A DNA stretch of 64,000 nucleotides from Bacteroidales bacterium (GTDB taxonomy: Bacteria; Bacteroidota; Bacteroidia; Bacteroidales; VadinHA17). Made by a program: the position numbers and the translations under genes. The notes below the pieces were generated by a model, which was not told the DNA's origin, did not search any database, and saw only the letters and a program-made list of their open reading frames with translations. Of the stretch, positions 26,215 to 34,385 are shown piece by piece. Location of the stretch: positions 124,001 to 188,000 of the forward strand of contig JARGFQ010000006.1 in assembly GCA_029210565.1 (NCBI GenBank). The letters run 5' to 3'. Each line of letters starts with the position of its first letter. Positions within the stretch are counted from its first letter, which is position 1.

Positions 26215-28875
26215 TTACCTGACCGCTCCATATTCCTTCCTGTAAAAGATGAGATATCTGTCAATGTCCTTGTCCTCCCTGAATTTCTCCAGGTTATCGC
26301 GACTGATCTGCCGGATGGATACAGCGGCACTGTCGGCCTCACGTATGTGTGTTGCAGGATCGAAGGCGGTGATCCATGCCTCAGCCTCCGCTGCATCACC
26401 GAAGGGCCCGGTGGTTATCAGGATGTAACCCCTGTCTACGGCGGTACCCTCGGTGGTGTAATTCATATCGGGGTAGGTATCGAGGTTATAGTTGATGACG
26501 TCAAAGACCATCTGGTTCATGTTTGCCGCGGCATTGCCGGCGATGATCATCACCCAGTGAGGCTGCCGGCGATCGGAGTGATATATCTCTTCAGCGATGC
26601 GTATATCTTCAGCCTCTTTCACGGCCGGCATCTCCCTTCTGAGGAAGTCAGTTATCTCGGCGGCCCGTCTGCCTTCATCAGTTGCGGGGTATCTTGCCAC
26701 CAGCGAGTCCAGTTTTTCCTTGTAGGCCATCTCGCCCTCGATGGCACCGGTGGCCATGGCATCGAGCAGCATGAACTTGGGCGTCAGCTCATGTTCCGGA
26801 TAGAGTCTTGCGGTCTCACTGCTGATGGCCTGTGCCACGGCATATTGTTGAGCGGAGAATGCCTCCCAGGCTTCCTCGTATTTTCTTGCGGCAATGGCAG
26901 CCTGTTCCTGCTGTCTTCTGACGTAGTCAGGGTCGGAAAGGATCAGGGCAAATTCCGTATCGGGGTATGAAGCCAGCAGTTCGGATCTACGTCTCTCAGC
27001 CCTGGCGGGGTCACTGTCACGCAGAAGCCTGTAGAGTTCGTAAAGGGCCTCTGCCTTTATCCTGTCGTCATTGCCGGTGCGTGATGCCTGCTCAAGCGAC
27101 TCTGCTGCCTTGAGGGTGTCACCCAGGCGTGAGGCCAGTATTTTACCCTCGCCGAGGAGTGCCGTGGCACTCCTGCTGACGGAGAGTCTCATGAGTGAGT
27201 CGGTGAGGGGCAGGTCACGAAGGTAATACTCCTGTGTCAACGCGGGTGCCACCGCGGTGGTGTCACCGGCGCCGTTCTGTTCTCGTTCCTCTGCCGCAGT
27301 GCCGTTGCTGAAGGCGGCGCGTGCCTTGTTTGCACGCCTCCAGTTGTCTTCGAGCCTTCTCTCACCCCAGCGGCGCCTGAACTCTGTACGGCCGAAAGTG
27401 AGTGCCGACTGGTTGTAGAAGTACCAGCCGCCCTCGGCAGTGATGGCCCCGCGGTAGCGCTGCTCATTCTCATAGTACTGCCCCATGTTATACCTGTCGC
27501 TGCCGTCACCGGAAGCGGCTTTTCTCTGCTCTTCCTCAGCCGTCCGCATTATCCCTGCGATTAGTGCATCGCGTTCTGCCGGGGTCATGGAGGCCACCCG
27601 GCGGAGACTGTCCTCGGTCACTACCACGTTGTGAAACTCTGCATACTCACCCAGGTCGGTGGTCCTGTGACTGATACGGTCGTAGCCGGGAAACTGCCTG
27701 TCAATAAGGTAGGTGGCGCTGTCATAATAGTTCCAGGCGGTCATATAGTCAGGCACTGAATAGTAGTGTTCACCGAGAGCGAGGTATGAGCGTGCCTTCT
27801 GCCGGCTGTTGACGGTGCTGCTGGCTGCTGCCTGTGCCCAGAGCTTCAGGGCTTCTTCACTGTTGCCCCGTCGCATCTCCAGTTCGCCCAGGGCGAAATA
27901 AATCTGGTCAAGGTAATCAGTGTTCTTGGAGTCGCGCAGCATCCTGCGGAGCGACTTCATAAGGTCTTCAGCGTCACCCCGGGATATGTCGGTCACCCCC
28001 GCTAGGTTGATGCCTGCATTGAACTCGAGGTCATACGGCGGGTTCATCCTTATCACCTGGCTGAAATATCGTGTTGACAGGTCGTTGTTGCCGGCAGCCC
28101 GGCATACCTGGGCAAGCAGGTAGGTGAGCCGCACCCGGGCATCCTTGTCGCTGGTGTAGTCTGTTGCGCCGGTGAGGGGGGGGATGGCATCTCCGTACCT
28201 CTCCTGTCTGAGCAGGATGTCAGCCTCTGTGGAGTAGTACATGGCTTTCAGCGGACGCGACAGACTCCCGGGCTCGCTGACGGTATGCAGCAGGCGGGTG
28301 GCCTCGGCATAATTACCCTCCTCGGTCTGTATCCGTGCCATCCAGATGCCTGCCTCGGTGACGATTTCCGGGTCACTGGCTATGCTTATGGCAAATGAGA
28401 AGGATGTACGGGCGGCCATGAAGTTTTTCTGATGGAACTGTGCCTTGGCCATGAGAATATAGGCATCATCAACCCATTCATTGTACTCCCGCCGGTTGTA
28501 GAACTCCTCGCTGCGCTCGTCATTACCCCTGCGCTTTGTCTCATCAGGCCTTGCAGTGATGGAATGCAGCGCTATTACCTTTGAGGCCTTCTGTATGGCA
28601 CGTTCCATATCTGAGGAGGCCGCCCTGGCAGACTCGGGGGCAGAATACTCGAACACAGGTAGTAATTCGCTGTAATCATCACGGTGTGAAGTTTTTATCT
28701 TCTCCAGCCCGGCTCTGTAGGCTTCGTTGCCATTAAACCAGATGTTGTATTTTGAGATGAGTGAATGGTAGAAACGGCTTGAGCCGGTGTTCTTTTCCAC
28801 GGAACATCCGGCCAGGGTCAGGGTGAGAAGGATGATCACCGCTGCATGATATACCGAGCGCCTCACTCTCAACAA
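26215..28875 (-). CDS. porW: Type IX secretion periplasmic lipoprotein PorW/SprE (TPR)
   Basis: 886 residues. Lipoprotein signal: MLRVRRSVYHAAVIILLTL then LAGCSVEKN. Multiple TPR-like helix pairs across residues 130-420 (DDAYILMAKAQFHQKNF, ALGELEMRRGNSEEAL) and 560-740; the N-terminal SRFYHSLISKYNIWFNGNEA is characteristic of SprE/PorW, the lipoprotein needed for T9SS secretion and gliding. A low-complexity Gly/Asn/Glu region lies near 500-520. The C-terminal segment (VMIIAGNAAANMNQMVFDV) resembles a SPOR-like fold. Adjacent porX makes the T9SS reading consistent. Confidence 0.9.
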   Translation of the reverse strand: MLRVRRSVYHAAVIILLTLTLAGCSVEKNTGSSRFYHSLISKYNIWFNGNEAYRAGLEKIKTSHRDDYSELLPVFEYSAPESARAASSDMERAIQKASKVIALHSITARPDETKRRGNDERSEEFYNRREYNEWVDDAYILMAKAQFHQKNFMAARTSFSFAISIASDPEIVTEAGIWMARIQTEEGNYAEATRLLHTVSEPGSLSRPLKAMYYSTEADILLRQERYGDAIPPLTGATDYTSDKDARVRLTYLLAQVCRAAGNNDLSTRYFSQVIRMNPPYDLEFNAGINLAGVTDISRGDAEDLMKSLRRMLRDSKNTDYLDQIYFALGELEMRRGNSEEALKLWAQAAASSTVNSRQKARSYLALGEHYYSVPDYMTAWNYYDSATYLIDRQFPGYDRISHRTTDLGEYAEFHNVVVTEDSLRRVASMTPAERDALIAGIMRTAEEEQRKAASGDGSDRYNMGQYYENEQRYRGAITAEGGWYFYNQSALTFGRTEFRRRWGERRLEDNWRRANKARAAFSNGTAAEEREQNGAGDTTAVAPALTQEYYLRDLPLTDSLMRLSVSRSATALLGEGKILASRLGDTLKAAESLEQASRTGNDDRIKAEALYELYRLLRDSDPARAERRRSELLASYPDTEFALILSDPDYVRRQQEQAAIAARKYEEAWEAFSAQQYAVAQAISSETARLYPEHELTPKFMLLDAMATGAIEGEMAYKEKLDSLVARYPATDEGRRAAEITDFLRREMPAVKEAEDIRIAEEIYHSDRRQPHWVMIIAGNAAANMNQMVFDVINYNLDTYPDMNYTTEGTAVDRGYILITTGPFGDAAEAEAWITAFDPATHIREADSAAVSIRQISRDNLEKFREDKDIDRYLIFYRKEYGAVR

Positions 28876-28908
28876 AGAGGGTTTATATTGATAACTTCAC
28901 AGGTGTGC

Positions 28909-28916
28909 CAAAAGTA
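28909..28916 (-). promoter_or_regulatory. Candidate -7 box for porW-porX-tsaE
   Basis: Minus-strand TACTTTTG fits TAnnTTTG about 33 nt upstream of the porW ATG. The remainder of the 170-nt gap to the Mrp stop shows no gene. Confidence 0.5.
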
Positions 28917-29047
28917 TTCAAACTTACACAAAAACGTATGATTTTGCACAGACAGATAAAAAGCAGGGTCAACGCCCCGGTTTATTCAGTAGCGGTGAGG
29001 AGTGGAGGTCAGAAACCTGCCGGTGCTGTAAACTCACGCGGCCGATC

Positions 29048-30148
29048 TCACTTTACTTCCACCCTTTTCGTGGGAGCCATCTCCGCATTGCGTTTTTCAA
29101 CTCTCTGTATGACCGACTCCGCCAGGGAGAGGAAGGCAACTCCCGTGGCGCTGTCATTGAGTGCATCAGGGGTGCCGGCATCGCCTCCGTCGCAGATGCT
29201 CTCAACGATGGGTATCTGACCCAGGAGATCAGTTCCTGTCTCGGCAGCCAGCCTGCTGCCGCCATCCTTTCCGAAGATGTAGTACTTTTTATCCGGCAGC
29301 TCGGGAGGGGTGAAGAATGACATGTTCTCAACCAGCCCCAGCACGGGAACGTTGATGGACTCACTCCGGAACATCGCGATGCCCTTTCGGGCGTCGGCAA
29401 GAGCCACCTCCTGCGGTGTTGTCACCACTATCGCTCCGGTGACAGGCACCTCCTGTACCAGTGTCAGATGAATGTCGCTGGTGCCGGGAGGGAGGTCGAA
29501 GATGAGATAGTCAAGCTCACCCCAGTCGCCCTGTCCTATCAGCTGCTTGAGAAAACTGCTTGCCATGGGTCCCCGCCATATGACAGCATCGGATCCCTTG
29601 ATGAAGAAGCCTATGGATAGTACCTTAATACTGTGTTTGACCATCGGGATGATCAGATCTCTGCCCTCTTCCTTACGCACCTCGGGCCGGTAACTTTCAG
29701 AATCGAGCATGCGCGGCACGGAGGGCCCGAAGATGTCAGCATCGAGCAGTCCTGTGGCATAGCCTTTGCGCGCCAGCGCCACCGCCAGGTTGACGGCAAC
29801 GGTTGACTTGCCCACTCCTCCCTTTCCGGAGGAGACGGCAATGATGTTCTTTACTCCGGGAAGAACCTCCCGTTTCGGGACGGTCATCTTCTCAACCACG
29901 ATCCGCGGTTTCACCTCTATGGATGAGATGACGGTGTCAGGACCGAGTGCTTCTTTTACCGCCCTTACGCAGTTGCTCTTCAGTGAGCTCAGAAAGGGAT
30001 CGTTGGATTTCTCGGGTACCAGGACGATGGCTATACCCTCATCCGATACCGAAATGTCACCGACCATTCCGAGTGATACGATGTCACTATCCTTATCTGG
30101 ATGGGAGACCTTTCTTAGTGCGTTGAGAACCTGTTCTTTTATGGACAT
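29048..30148 (-). CDS. mrp: Mrp/NBP35-family iron-sulfur carrier ATPase (ApbC)
   Basis: 366 residues. N-terminal MIP18/DUF59 domain (MSIKEQVLNALRKVSHPDKD ... IVSLGMV) followed by a ParA/MinD-type P-loop domain: deviant Walker A AVSSGKGGVGKSTVAVNLA near residue 102, DADIFGPSVPRML, IFDLPPGTSDIHLTL and VLGLVENMSFF. Acts as a scaffold or carrier for Fe-S cluster delivery. The usual C-terminal CxxC of some Mrp proteins is not present. Start at 30148 is chosen; a longer in-frame reading to 30202 would be encoded by the intergenic GATTTGCGATTT repeat. Confidence 0.94.
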   Translation of the reverse strand: MSIKEQVLNALRKVSHPDKDSDIVSLGMVGDISVSDEGIAIVLVPEKSNDPFLSSLKSNCVRAVKEALGPDTVISSIEVKPRIVVEKMTVPKREVLPGVKNIIAVSSGKGGVGKSTVAVNLAVALARKGYATGLLDADIFGPSVPRMLDSESYRPEVRKEEGRDLIIPMVKHSIKVLSIGFFIKGSDAVIWRGPMASSFLKQLIGQGDWGELDYLIFDLPPGTSDIHLTLVQEVPVTGAIVVTTPQEVALADARKGIAMFRSESINVPVLGLVENMSFFTPPELPDKKYYIFGKDGGSRLAAETGTDLLGQIPIVESICDGGDAGTPDALNDSATGVAFLSLAESVIQRVEKRNAEMAPTKRVEVK

Positions 30149-30151
30149 GAT

Positions 30152-30193
30152 ATTTGGATTTGCGATTTGCGATTTGGATTTGCGATTTGCGAA
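30152..30193. repeat. GATTTGCGATTT tandem repeat
   Basis: Five alternating GGATTTGCGATTTGCGA-like words upstream of mrp. Related (reverse complement, TCGCAAATC) to the short repeat at 9595-9632. It keeps an open frame into mrp and so can mislead start calling. Confidence 0.7.
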
Positions 30194-30219
30194 TATATAC
30201 ACTAACGTTTTCGTTTTGG

Positions 30220-30582
30220 CTATAGTTCAAGAGAGGGGTCCCAGAACCGCTCCCTGAACTCCAGCACTGTGTCGTTGTTTATGGTGAAACCCTCATTTTC
30301 AAGTAGTTGTTGCATTGTCGATGAGTTTCCAAAGTGGTGTTTCCCGGTAAGCATCCCGTTGCGGTTCACCACCCTGTGTGCCGGGATGAACCTTTCGGAT
30401 GAGTGTGACGTGTTGAGTGCCCAGCCCACCATGCGGGCAGCACCGGCCGTGCCGAGATACCTTGCGATGGCGCCGTATGAGGTTATCCGGCCGTGGGGTA
30501 TCATGCAGGTTACATCGTACACACGGCAGAAGAAGCTGTAGCTGTCACTCTTACCGGAGCGGACTGATGATTTCTCTGTCAT
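30220..30582 (-). CDS. Alkyltransferase-like (ATL) DNA-base-flipping protein, MGMT family lacking the acceptor Cys
   Basis: 120 residues matching the DNA-binding domain of O6-alkylguanine-DNA alkyltransferase: CRVYDVTCMIPHGRITSYGA, AIARYLGTAGAARMVGWALN, and the active-site region FIPAHRVVNRNGMLTGK. The canonical PCHRV acceptor is PAHRV here, so the methyl-accepting cysteine is alanine. Known ATL proteins with this change bind O6-alkylguanine and hand it to nucleotide excision repair without dealkylating it. The start overlaps trmB by 32 nt. The product is therefore an ATL, not a functional MGMT. Confidence 0.9.
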   Translation of the reverse strand: MTEKSSVRSGKSDSYSFFCRVYDVTCMIPHGRITSYGAIARYLGTAGAARMVGWALNTSHSSERFIPAHRVVNRNGMLTGKHHFGNSSTMQQLLENEGFTINNDTVLEFRERFWDPSLEL

Positions 30583-31249
30583 GGGGAAGTCTGAATGTAA
30601 GGTATGTGATAGGGAGTCCCTGTTTGAGGAATATCTTTTCGTAGTGTGTTCTGATGGTGAGCAGGGGATCGCCCGGTTTTTCCCGGTATAGGTCGGTAAC
30701 TGCCGTGACTCTCTCCAGCCCGTTGATTTCGGTCACCGACATTGTATAATCGAAGAGCTCCCTGTTGTCTGTCTTGAGGTGTACGAGACCCCCGTCCCTG
30801 AGATATTGCCTGTAGAGGTTCAGGAAGGCCGGTCCGGAGAGCCTCTTCTTCTCTCTCTTTCTTTTTGGCTGCGGGTCAGGGAAGGTGAGCCAGATCTCAT
30901 CTATCTCTCCGGGAGCAAAGAAGGAGCCTGTAAACTCTATCCGCGTTCTCAGGAAGGCAGCATTGGGGAGTTTTATCCGGTGACTCTCCCTGGCCCCTCT
31001 CCACATCCTCGCTCCCTTGATGTCTATGCCGATGAAGTTTTTGTCAGGCCAGCGTGAGGCCATCGACACGGTATACTCACCCTTTCCGCAGCCCAGTTCG
31101 AGAACGATGGGGTTGCTGTTTCCGAACCACTCACTGTGCCATCTGCCCTTCAGGCTGTGATCTTTCCTGAAGACCTCCTCAAATGATGGCTCGATCACAT
31201 GGTCGAAGCCTTTCATCTCAGCCCACCGTGCCAGTTTGTTCTTTCCCAA
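30551..31249 (-). CDS. trmB: tRNA (guanine-N7)-methyltransferase
   Basis: SAM-dependent m7G46 methylation of tRNA. 232 residues: VLELGCGKGEYTVSMAS (SAM motif I), NFIGIDIKGARMWRGA, EIWLTFPDPQPKRKREKKRL (the TrmB DPQPK signature; typically DPWPK), and THYEKIFLKQGLPITYLTF at the C-terminus. Third gene of the ricT-gldH-trmB-ATL run; starts 8 nt after gldH ends and overlaps the ATL gene. Confidence 0.96.
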   Translation of the reverse strand: MGKNKLARWAEMKGFDHVIEPSFEEVFRKDHSLKGRWHSEWFGNSNPIVLELGCGKGEYTVSMASRWPDKNFIGIDIKGARMWRGARESHRIKLPNAAFLRTRIEFTGSFFAPGEIDEIWLTFPDPQPKRKREKKRLSGPAFLNLYRQYLRDGGLVHLKTDNRELFDYTMSVTEINGLERVTAVTDLYREKPGDPLLTIRTHYEKIFLKQGLPITYLTFRLPHDREIISPLR

Positions 31250-31257
31250 AGCCTCTC

Positions 31258-31746
31258 TTATTTGACCTGTTCTTCTCTCAGTGTGATCTTGATCCCGAGG
31301 TCGTGTACACCCTTAAGGAGGGTGTCTCTCATTCCGTGAATGACCCTGAAGCTGTAGTCTCCAGCCTCTGGAAACCAGACGTTTGACTTATAGGGGATGG
31401 TCAGATCGCGCAGATCCCCTGCCCCTCTGCCCAGCCACCTGCCCTGACCGTCGGCGACCATTACATGCAGCGTGTCTGTGACCGTGGTGCCGGAGGGGAA
31501 GGAGGTGATAACGAAGAGATAGATGTTGCGGTAGGGATAGTCGGTGGATGTGCGCAGTGAGAAACGAATATCATAGGTGCTGGCCGTGTCAGTTACGGCA
31601 CAGGCATAGTCGGCAGGTTCATACATGCTCCATATCTCTTCCTCCATCTTATGATTGTCGGAAAAGATTGTGCCGCGGGTGCAGGAGAGGGTCAGCAATG
31701 CCAGCAGTGCCGCAGTAAAAATCAGATTATCTCTTTTTCTTCTCAT
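31258..31746 (-). CDS. gldH: Gliding-motility lipoprotein GldH
   Basis: 162 residues: MRRKRDNLIFTAALLALLTL then SCTRGTIFSDN, a signal peptide with lipobox cysteine. The mature part (WSMYEPADYACAVTDTAS, YDIRFSLRTSTDYPYRNIYL, GAGDLRDLTIPYKSNVWFPE, ITLREEQVK) matches GldH, which is needed for gliding in Flavobacterium but is also kept in non-gliding Bacteroidota, where its role is unclear. The ATG at 31746 overlaps the end of ricT by 20 nt; the frame continues up to 31842 without a signal peptide, so the short start is right. Confidence 0.88.
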   Translation of the reverse strand: MRRKRDNLIFTAALLALLTLSCTRGTIFSDNHKMEEEIWSMYEPADYACAVTDTASTYDIRFSLRTSTDYPYRNIYLFVITSFPSGTTVTDTLHVMVADGQGRWLGRGAGDLRDLTIPYKSNVWFPEAGDYSFRVIHGMRDTLLKGVHDLGIKITLREEQVK

Positions 31747-32869
31747 TGCGCCTTGGATATGGTCTCTGTCTGCCCCTCCGCTCACGGCTGCCGCTCTTTG
31801 TTTCGAACCTCTCCAGACCGCTGTTCTGAAGGAGCAGATCACTGTTGCTGCCGGAATTCTTTTTCACGTTGCCATCCAGGAGAGTGTCGGGTTTGATCCC
31901 TTTCCTGTTGAGCAATATTATCTCCCGCACCCGTTCCACTGGCACAGGGGTGAGATTGACCGCGGTGCGGGGGTCAGTAGAGTACCAGTAGATGCCTGTA
32001 TGGACCTCCATCTTAATGAAGTGGGCAGTGCCTCCGGCAAGTTCCAGGGGTATCTCACGTGAGGGAAAGTTCTTTTGTGCATCAATGTAACAGTCGAGCT
32101 CATAGCTCAGACAGCACTTCAGTTTCCCGCACTGTCCGGCAAGCTTCTGTGGATTGAGCGACAGGTCCTGGTATCGGGCGTGTGAAGTAGTCACCGACAT
32201 GAAGTTGGTGATATGGCCCGAGCAGCATAGTGCCCTCCCGCAGGTGCCTATGCCGCCGATGCGGCCGGCCTCCTGACGCGCTCCTATCTGCCTCATCTCG
32301 ATGCGTATGCGGAACTCTTCAGCCAGCACTTTTATCAGCTGCCGGAAGTCGACCCTCTCCTCAGCCAGGTAATAAAAGATAGCCTTGGTCTTGTCTCCCT
32401 GGTACTCCACATCGCCTATCTTCATCGCCAGCCCCAGGTTCTCAGCTATCTTTCTTGACCTCAGCATGGTAGTGACCTCCAGCTTTTTAGCCTCCTCCCA
32501 CTTTTGGAGGTCGGCCGGCCTGGCCTTCCGGTATACCTTCTTCATCTCTTCGATGACAGGTCGTATCTTCAGTTTCTTAAGCTGCTCGGAGACAAGGAAG
32601 CCGGTCATGGAGACATGGCCTATGTCATGTCCGGGTGAGGCTTCAACGGCTACAATGTCGCCCACCTCCAGCCTCAGGTCATTGACATTGCGGTAGAACC
32701 CCTTGCGGGTGTTCTTGAAACGAACCTCCACAACCTCATTGTGGCGGGGGTCAAAAGGGAGGTCGGCAAGCCAGTTGTATTCATTGAGCTTGGTCTCCCC
32801 CATATTGTATTTTATCTCCGGTACTGCAGGCTCGTCGCCCTCACGGTGATTAATATCTTCGCTGATCAT
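31727..32869 (-). CDS. ricT: RicT/PSP1-domain protein (YaaT-like)
   Basis: 380 residues with the PSP1 C-terminal domain. Conserved cysteines appear in IGGIGTCGRALCCSGHI and QCGKLKCCLSYELDCY, the residues that in Bacillus RicT take part in Fe-S cluster binding by the RicAFT complex that helps RNase Y. The N-terminal 25 residues are acidic and the last 50 are very basic (RRGRQRPYPRRNEKKKR), suggesting RNA contact. In Bacteroidota it typically precedes gldH and is near holB, as here. Function in this phylum is inferred. Confidence 0.88.
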   Translation of the reverse strand: MISEDINHREGDEPAVPEIKYNMGETKLNEYNWLADLPFDPRHNEVVEVRFKNTRKGFYRNVNDLRLEVGDIVAVEASPGHDIGHVSMTGFLVSEQLKKLKIRPVIEEMKKVYRKARPADLQKWEEAKKLEVTTMLRSRKIAENLGLAMKIGDVEYQGDKTKAIFYYLAEERVDFRQLIKVLAEEFRIRIEMRQIGARQEAGRIGGIGTCGRALCCSGHITNFMSVTTSHARYQDLSLNPQKLAGQCGKLKCCLSYELDCYIDAQKNFPSREIPLELAGGTAHFIKMEVHTGIYWYSTDPRTAVNLTPVPVERVREIILLNRKGIKPDTLLDGNVKKNSGSNSDLLLQNSGLERFETKSGSRERRGRQRPYPRRNEKKKR

Positions 32870-32929
32870 GTTATCAAGTTCTGACTTCCGGGTGTAGAGA
32901 CAATATCATACTTCTCCGGAAGTTGATTG

Positions 32930-32959
32930 CAAAATTAGCAATAAATGGGCTAATTACAA
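32930..32959 (-). promoter_or_regulatory. Promoter of the ricT-gldH-trmB-ATL operon
   Basis: Minus-strand TTG (32957-32959) and TAATTTTG (32930-32937) separated by 19 nt, the spacing expected for Bacteroidota promoters. The intervening leader to the ATG at 32869 contains an inverted repeat ACTTCCGG (32884-32891)/CCGGAAGT (32916-32923) that could be a regulatory hairpin or operator. Confidence 0.6.
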
Positions 32960-32973
32960 GGGAATTCAGGCTC

Positions 32974-34101
32974 TCACCTGATAAGTCGCATTGTTCTGAG
33001 CGCCAGGTCAAGGAAAATCATTTTCGTGTTGCCGTTGCTCTCAACATGTGCATAGGCAAGATTGAACTCCTGGTTCAGGGCGTTGATATTTGCTTCGCTG
33101 ATGAAGGGGTGAAATTTTTCCGAGAACTCATCTTCGGCACGTGTGAGGTAAACCATCTTTTTCTCCTTTCCACCGAAATTCATGACGAAGTTCTCCCGTA
33201 TCATACGGAGGGCATAGGAGAGGAAGCTCTTCTGCCGCTCCCTTCCGATGGCAGCCGTCTCCTCTGACCAGGAGACCAGCATGTGGATGTCCCTCATATA
33301 AGCCGTGCGCATCAGGCCGGTAAACCGGTCGAGATGTACGGCGGTCTCATCATCTTCGCGGATCAGCTCCATGGCTCTGACCATATTGCCGTTAGCTATC
33401 CCTGCTATCTCCGATGCACGTACCGGGTCTATGCCGTGAGTGGCAGCGAGGTATGCGCTCATCTCTCCGGCAGGGATGGCCGGTATCCTGATATGCTGGC
33501 AGCGTGAGGCGATGGTAGGCAGCAGCTTGTCATCCTCCTCGGATACCAGAATGAAGAGTGTCCTTGCCGGGGGCTCCTCTATCATCTTCAGAAGCTTGTT
33601 GGCCGTCTCGGGGTTCATCTTCTCGGGAAGCCAGATGATCATGATCTTGAAGTCCGACTCGAACGATTTCAGGCTCAGTTTCCTGATTATCTCCGCTGCC
33701 TCGGCAACAGGTATCAGGGCCTGCTCGTTGGCTACCTCCATCGCCTCTGTCCAGGTGCTGAGTGAGAACCAGGGCGACTTGAGCACCATAGCACGCCACT
33801 GTGTGATGAAGGTGTCGCTCACCGGTTCGGTGCCCGATTTCTTCTTAATGACCGGAAAGACAAAGTGGAGGTCGGGATGAATTAGCTTGTCATGCTTGAC
33901 ACAGGAAGGACATATGCCGCAGGCATCCTCCGTGGTGCGGTTCTCGCAGCTTACGTACCGGGCAAAGGCCATGGCAATGGCAAACTTGCCGCTGCCTTCG
34001 GGTCCGTAGAAGAGCATGGCATGGCTTACGCGGTTCTCCGCTACGGAGCACCTCAGCCTGTCAATCACTGCCTTCTGTCCGGGTATCTGTGAAAAGTCCA
34101 T
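32974..34101 (-). CDS. holB: DNA polymerase III delta' subunit (clamp loader)
   Basis: 375 residues. AAA+ clamp-loader fold: QKAVIDRLRCSVAENRVSHA, Walker A FYGPEGSGKFAIAMAFA near residue 31, zinc-binding cysteines C-x8-C-x2-C-x2-C (CENRTTEDACGICPSC), DFKIMIIWLPEKMNPETANK with Walker-B-like region, and the sensor LVSEEDDKLLPTIASRCQHI. The lysine in the P-loop is kept but followed by Phe-Ala, as is common for the non-hydrolysing delta' subunit. Upstream gene of the block; 104 nt to ricT. Confidence 0.9.
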   Translation of the reverse strand: MDFSQIPGQKAVIDRLRCSVAENRVSHAMLFYGPEGSGKFAIAMAFARYVSCENRTTEDACGICPSCVKHDKLIHPDLHFVFPVIKKKSGTEPVSDTFITQWRAMVLKSPWFSLSTWTEAMEVANEQALIPVAEAAEIIRKLSLKSFESDFKIMIIWLPEKMNPETANKLLKMIEEPPARTLFILVSEEDDKLLPTIASRCQHIRIPAIPAGEMSAYLAATHGIDPVRASEIAGIANGNMVRAMELIREDDETAVHLDRFTGLMRTAYMRDIHMLVSWSEETAAIGRERQKSFLSYALRMIRENFVMNFGGKEKKMVYLTRAEDEFSEKFHPFISEANINALNQEFNLAYAHVESNGNTKMIFLDLALRTMRLIR

Positions 34102-34123
34102 CTCTCCTGCTGCTGACGCAGGA

Positions 34124-34131
34124 CAAAAATA
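34124..34131 (-). promoter_or_regulatory. Candidate -7 box for holB
   Basis: Minus-strand TATTTTTG fits TAnnTTTG, 22 nt upstream of the holB ATG. No -33 match in the adjacent tandem repeat. Confidence 0.4.
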
Positions 34132-34157
34132 GTAAAAAATAAAGTGAATGTCGCCCG

Positions 34158-34385
34158 TCAGCGCACTGCAAGGGCAGAGTCATAATCAGGCTCCTGTGCC
34201 TCCTGTCAGAGCGCTGCCACAGCAGCAATCGGGCTCCTGTACCGCTCTTATCAGAGAGCTGCCACAGCAGCGACGCAGTCAGGTTCCTGTACCGCCTGTC
34301 AGGGAGCTGCCGCAGCAGCATCGGGATCAGACTACTGTGGTTCCTCTCAGAGAGCTGCAACAGCAGCGTCGTAATCAGGCTCCTG
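34158..34385 (-). repeat. Five-unit tandem repeat derived from the 3' end of tpx
   Basis: Unit starts at 34158, 34206, 34251, 34299 and 34347 (spacings 48, 45, 48, 48 bp, all multiples of three). The last unit is the true 3' end of tpx (coding QEPDYDAAVAAL and its TGA). The others are degenerate copies that still read, on the minus strand, like QEPDxxxAxAA followed by TGA at the same point. The second-nearest copy (34299-34337) matches 31 of 39 positions of the tpx end by my count. Confidence 0.85.

Noticed and set aside
26098..26970. 290-codon plus-strand ORF opposite porX/porW
   Set aside because: Antisense shadow of two well-supported minus-strand genes; no recognisable domain and no promoter.
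30149..30202. 18-residue N-terminal extension of Mrp
   Set aside because: Made entirely of the GATTTGCGATTT intergenic repeat; the MIP18 domain starts at the ATG at 30148.
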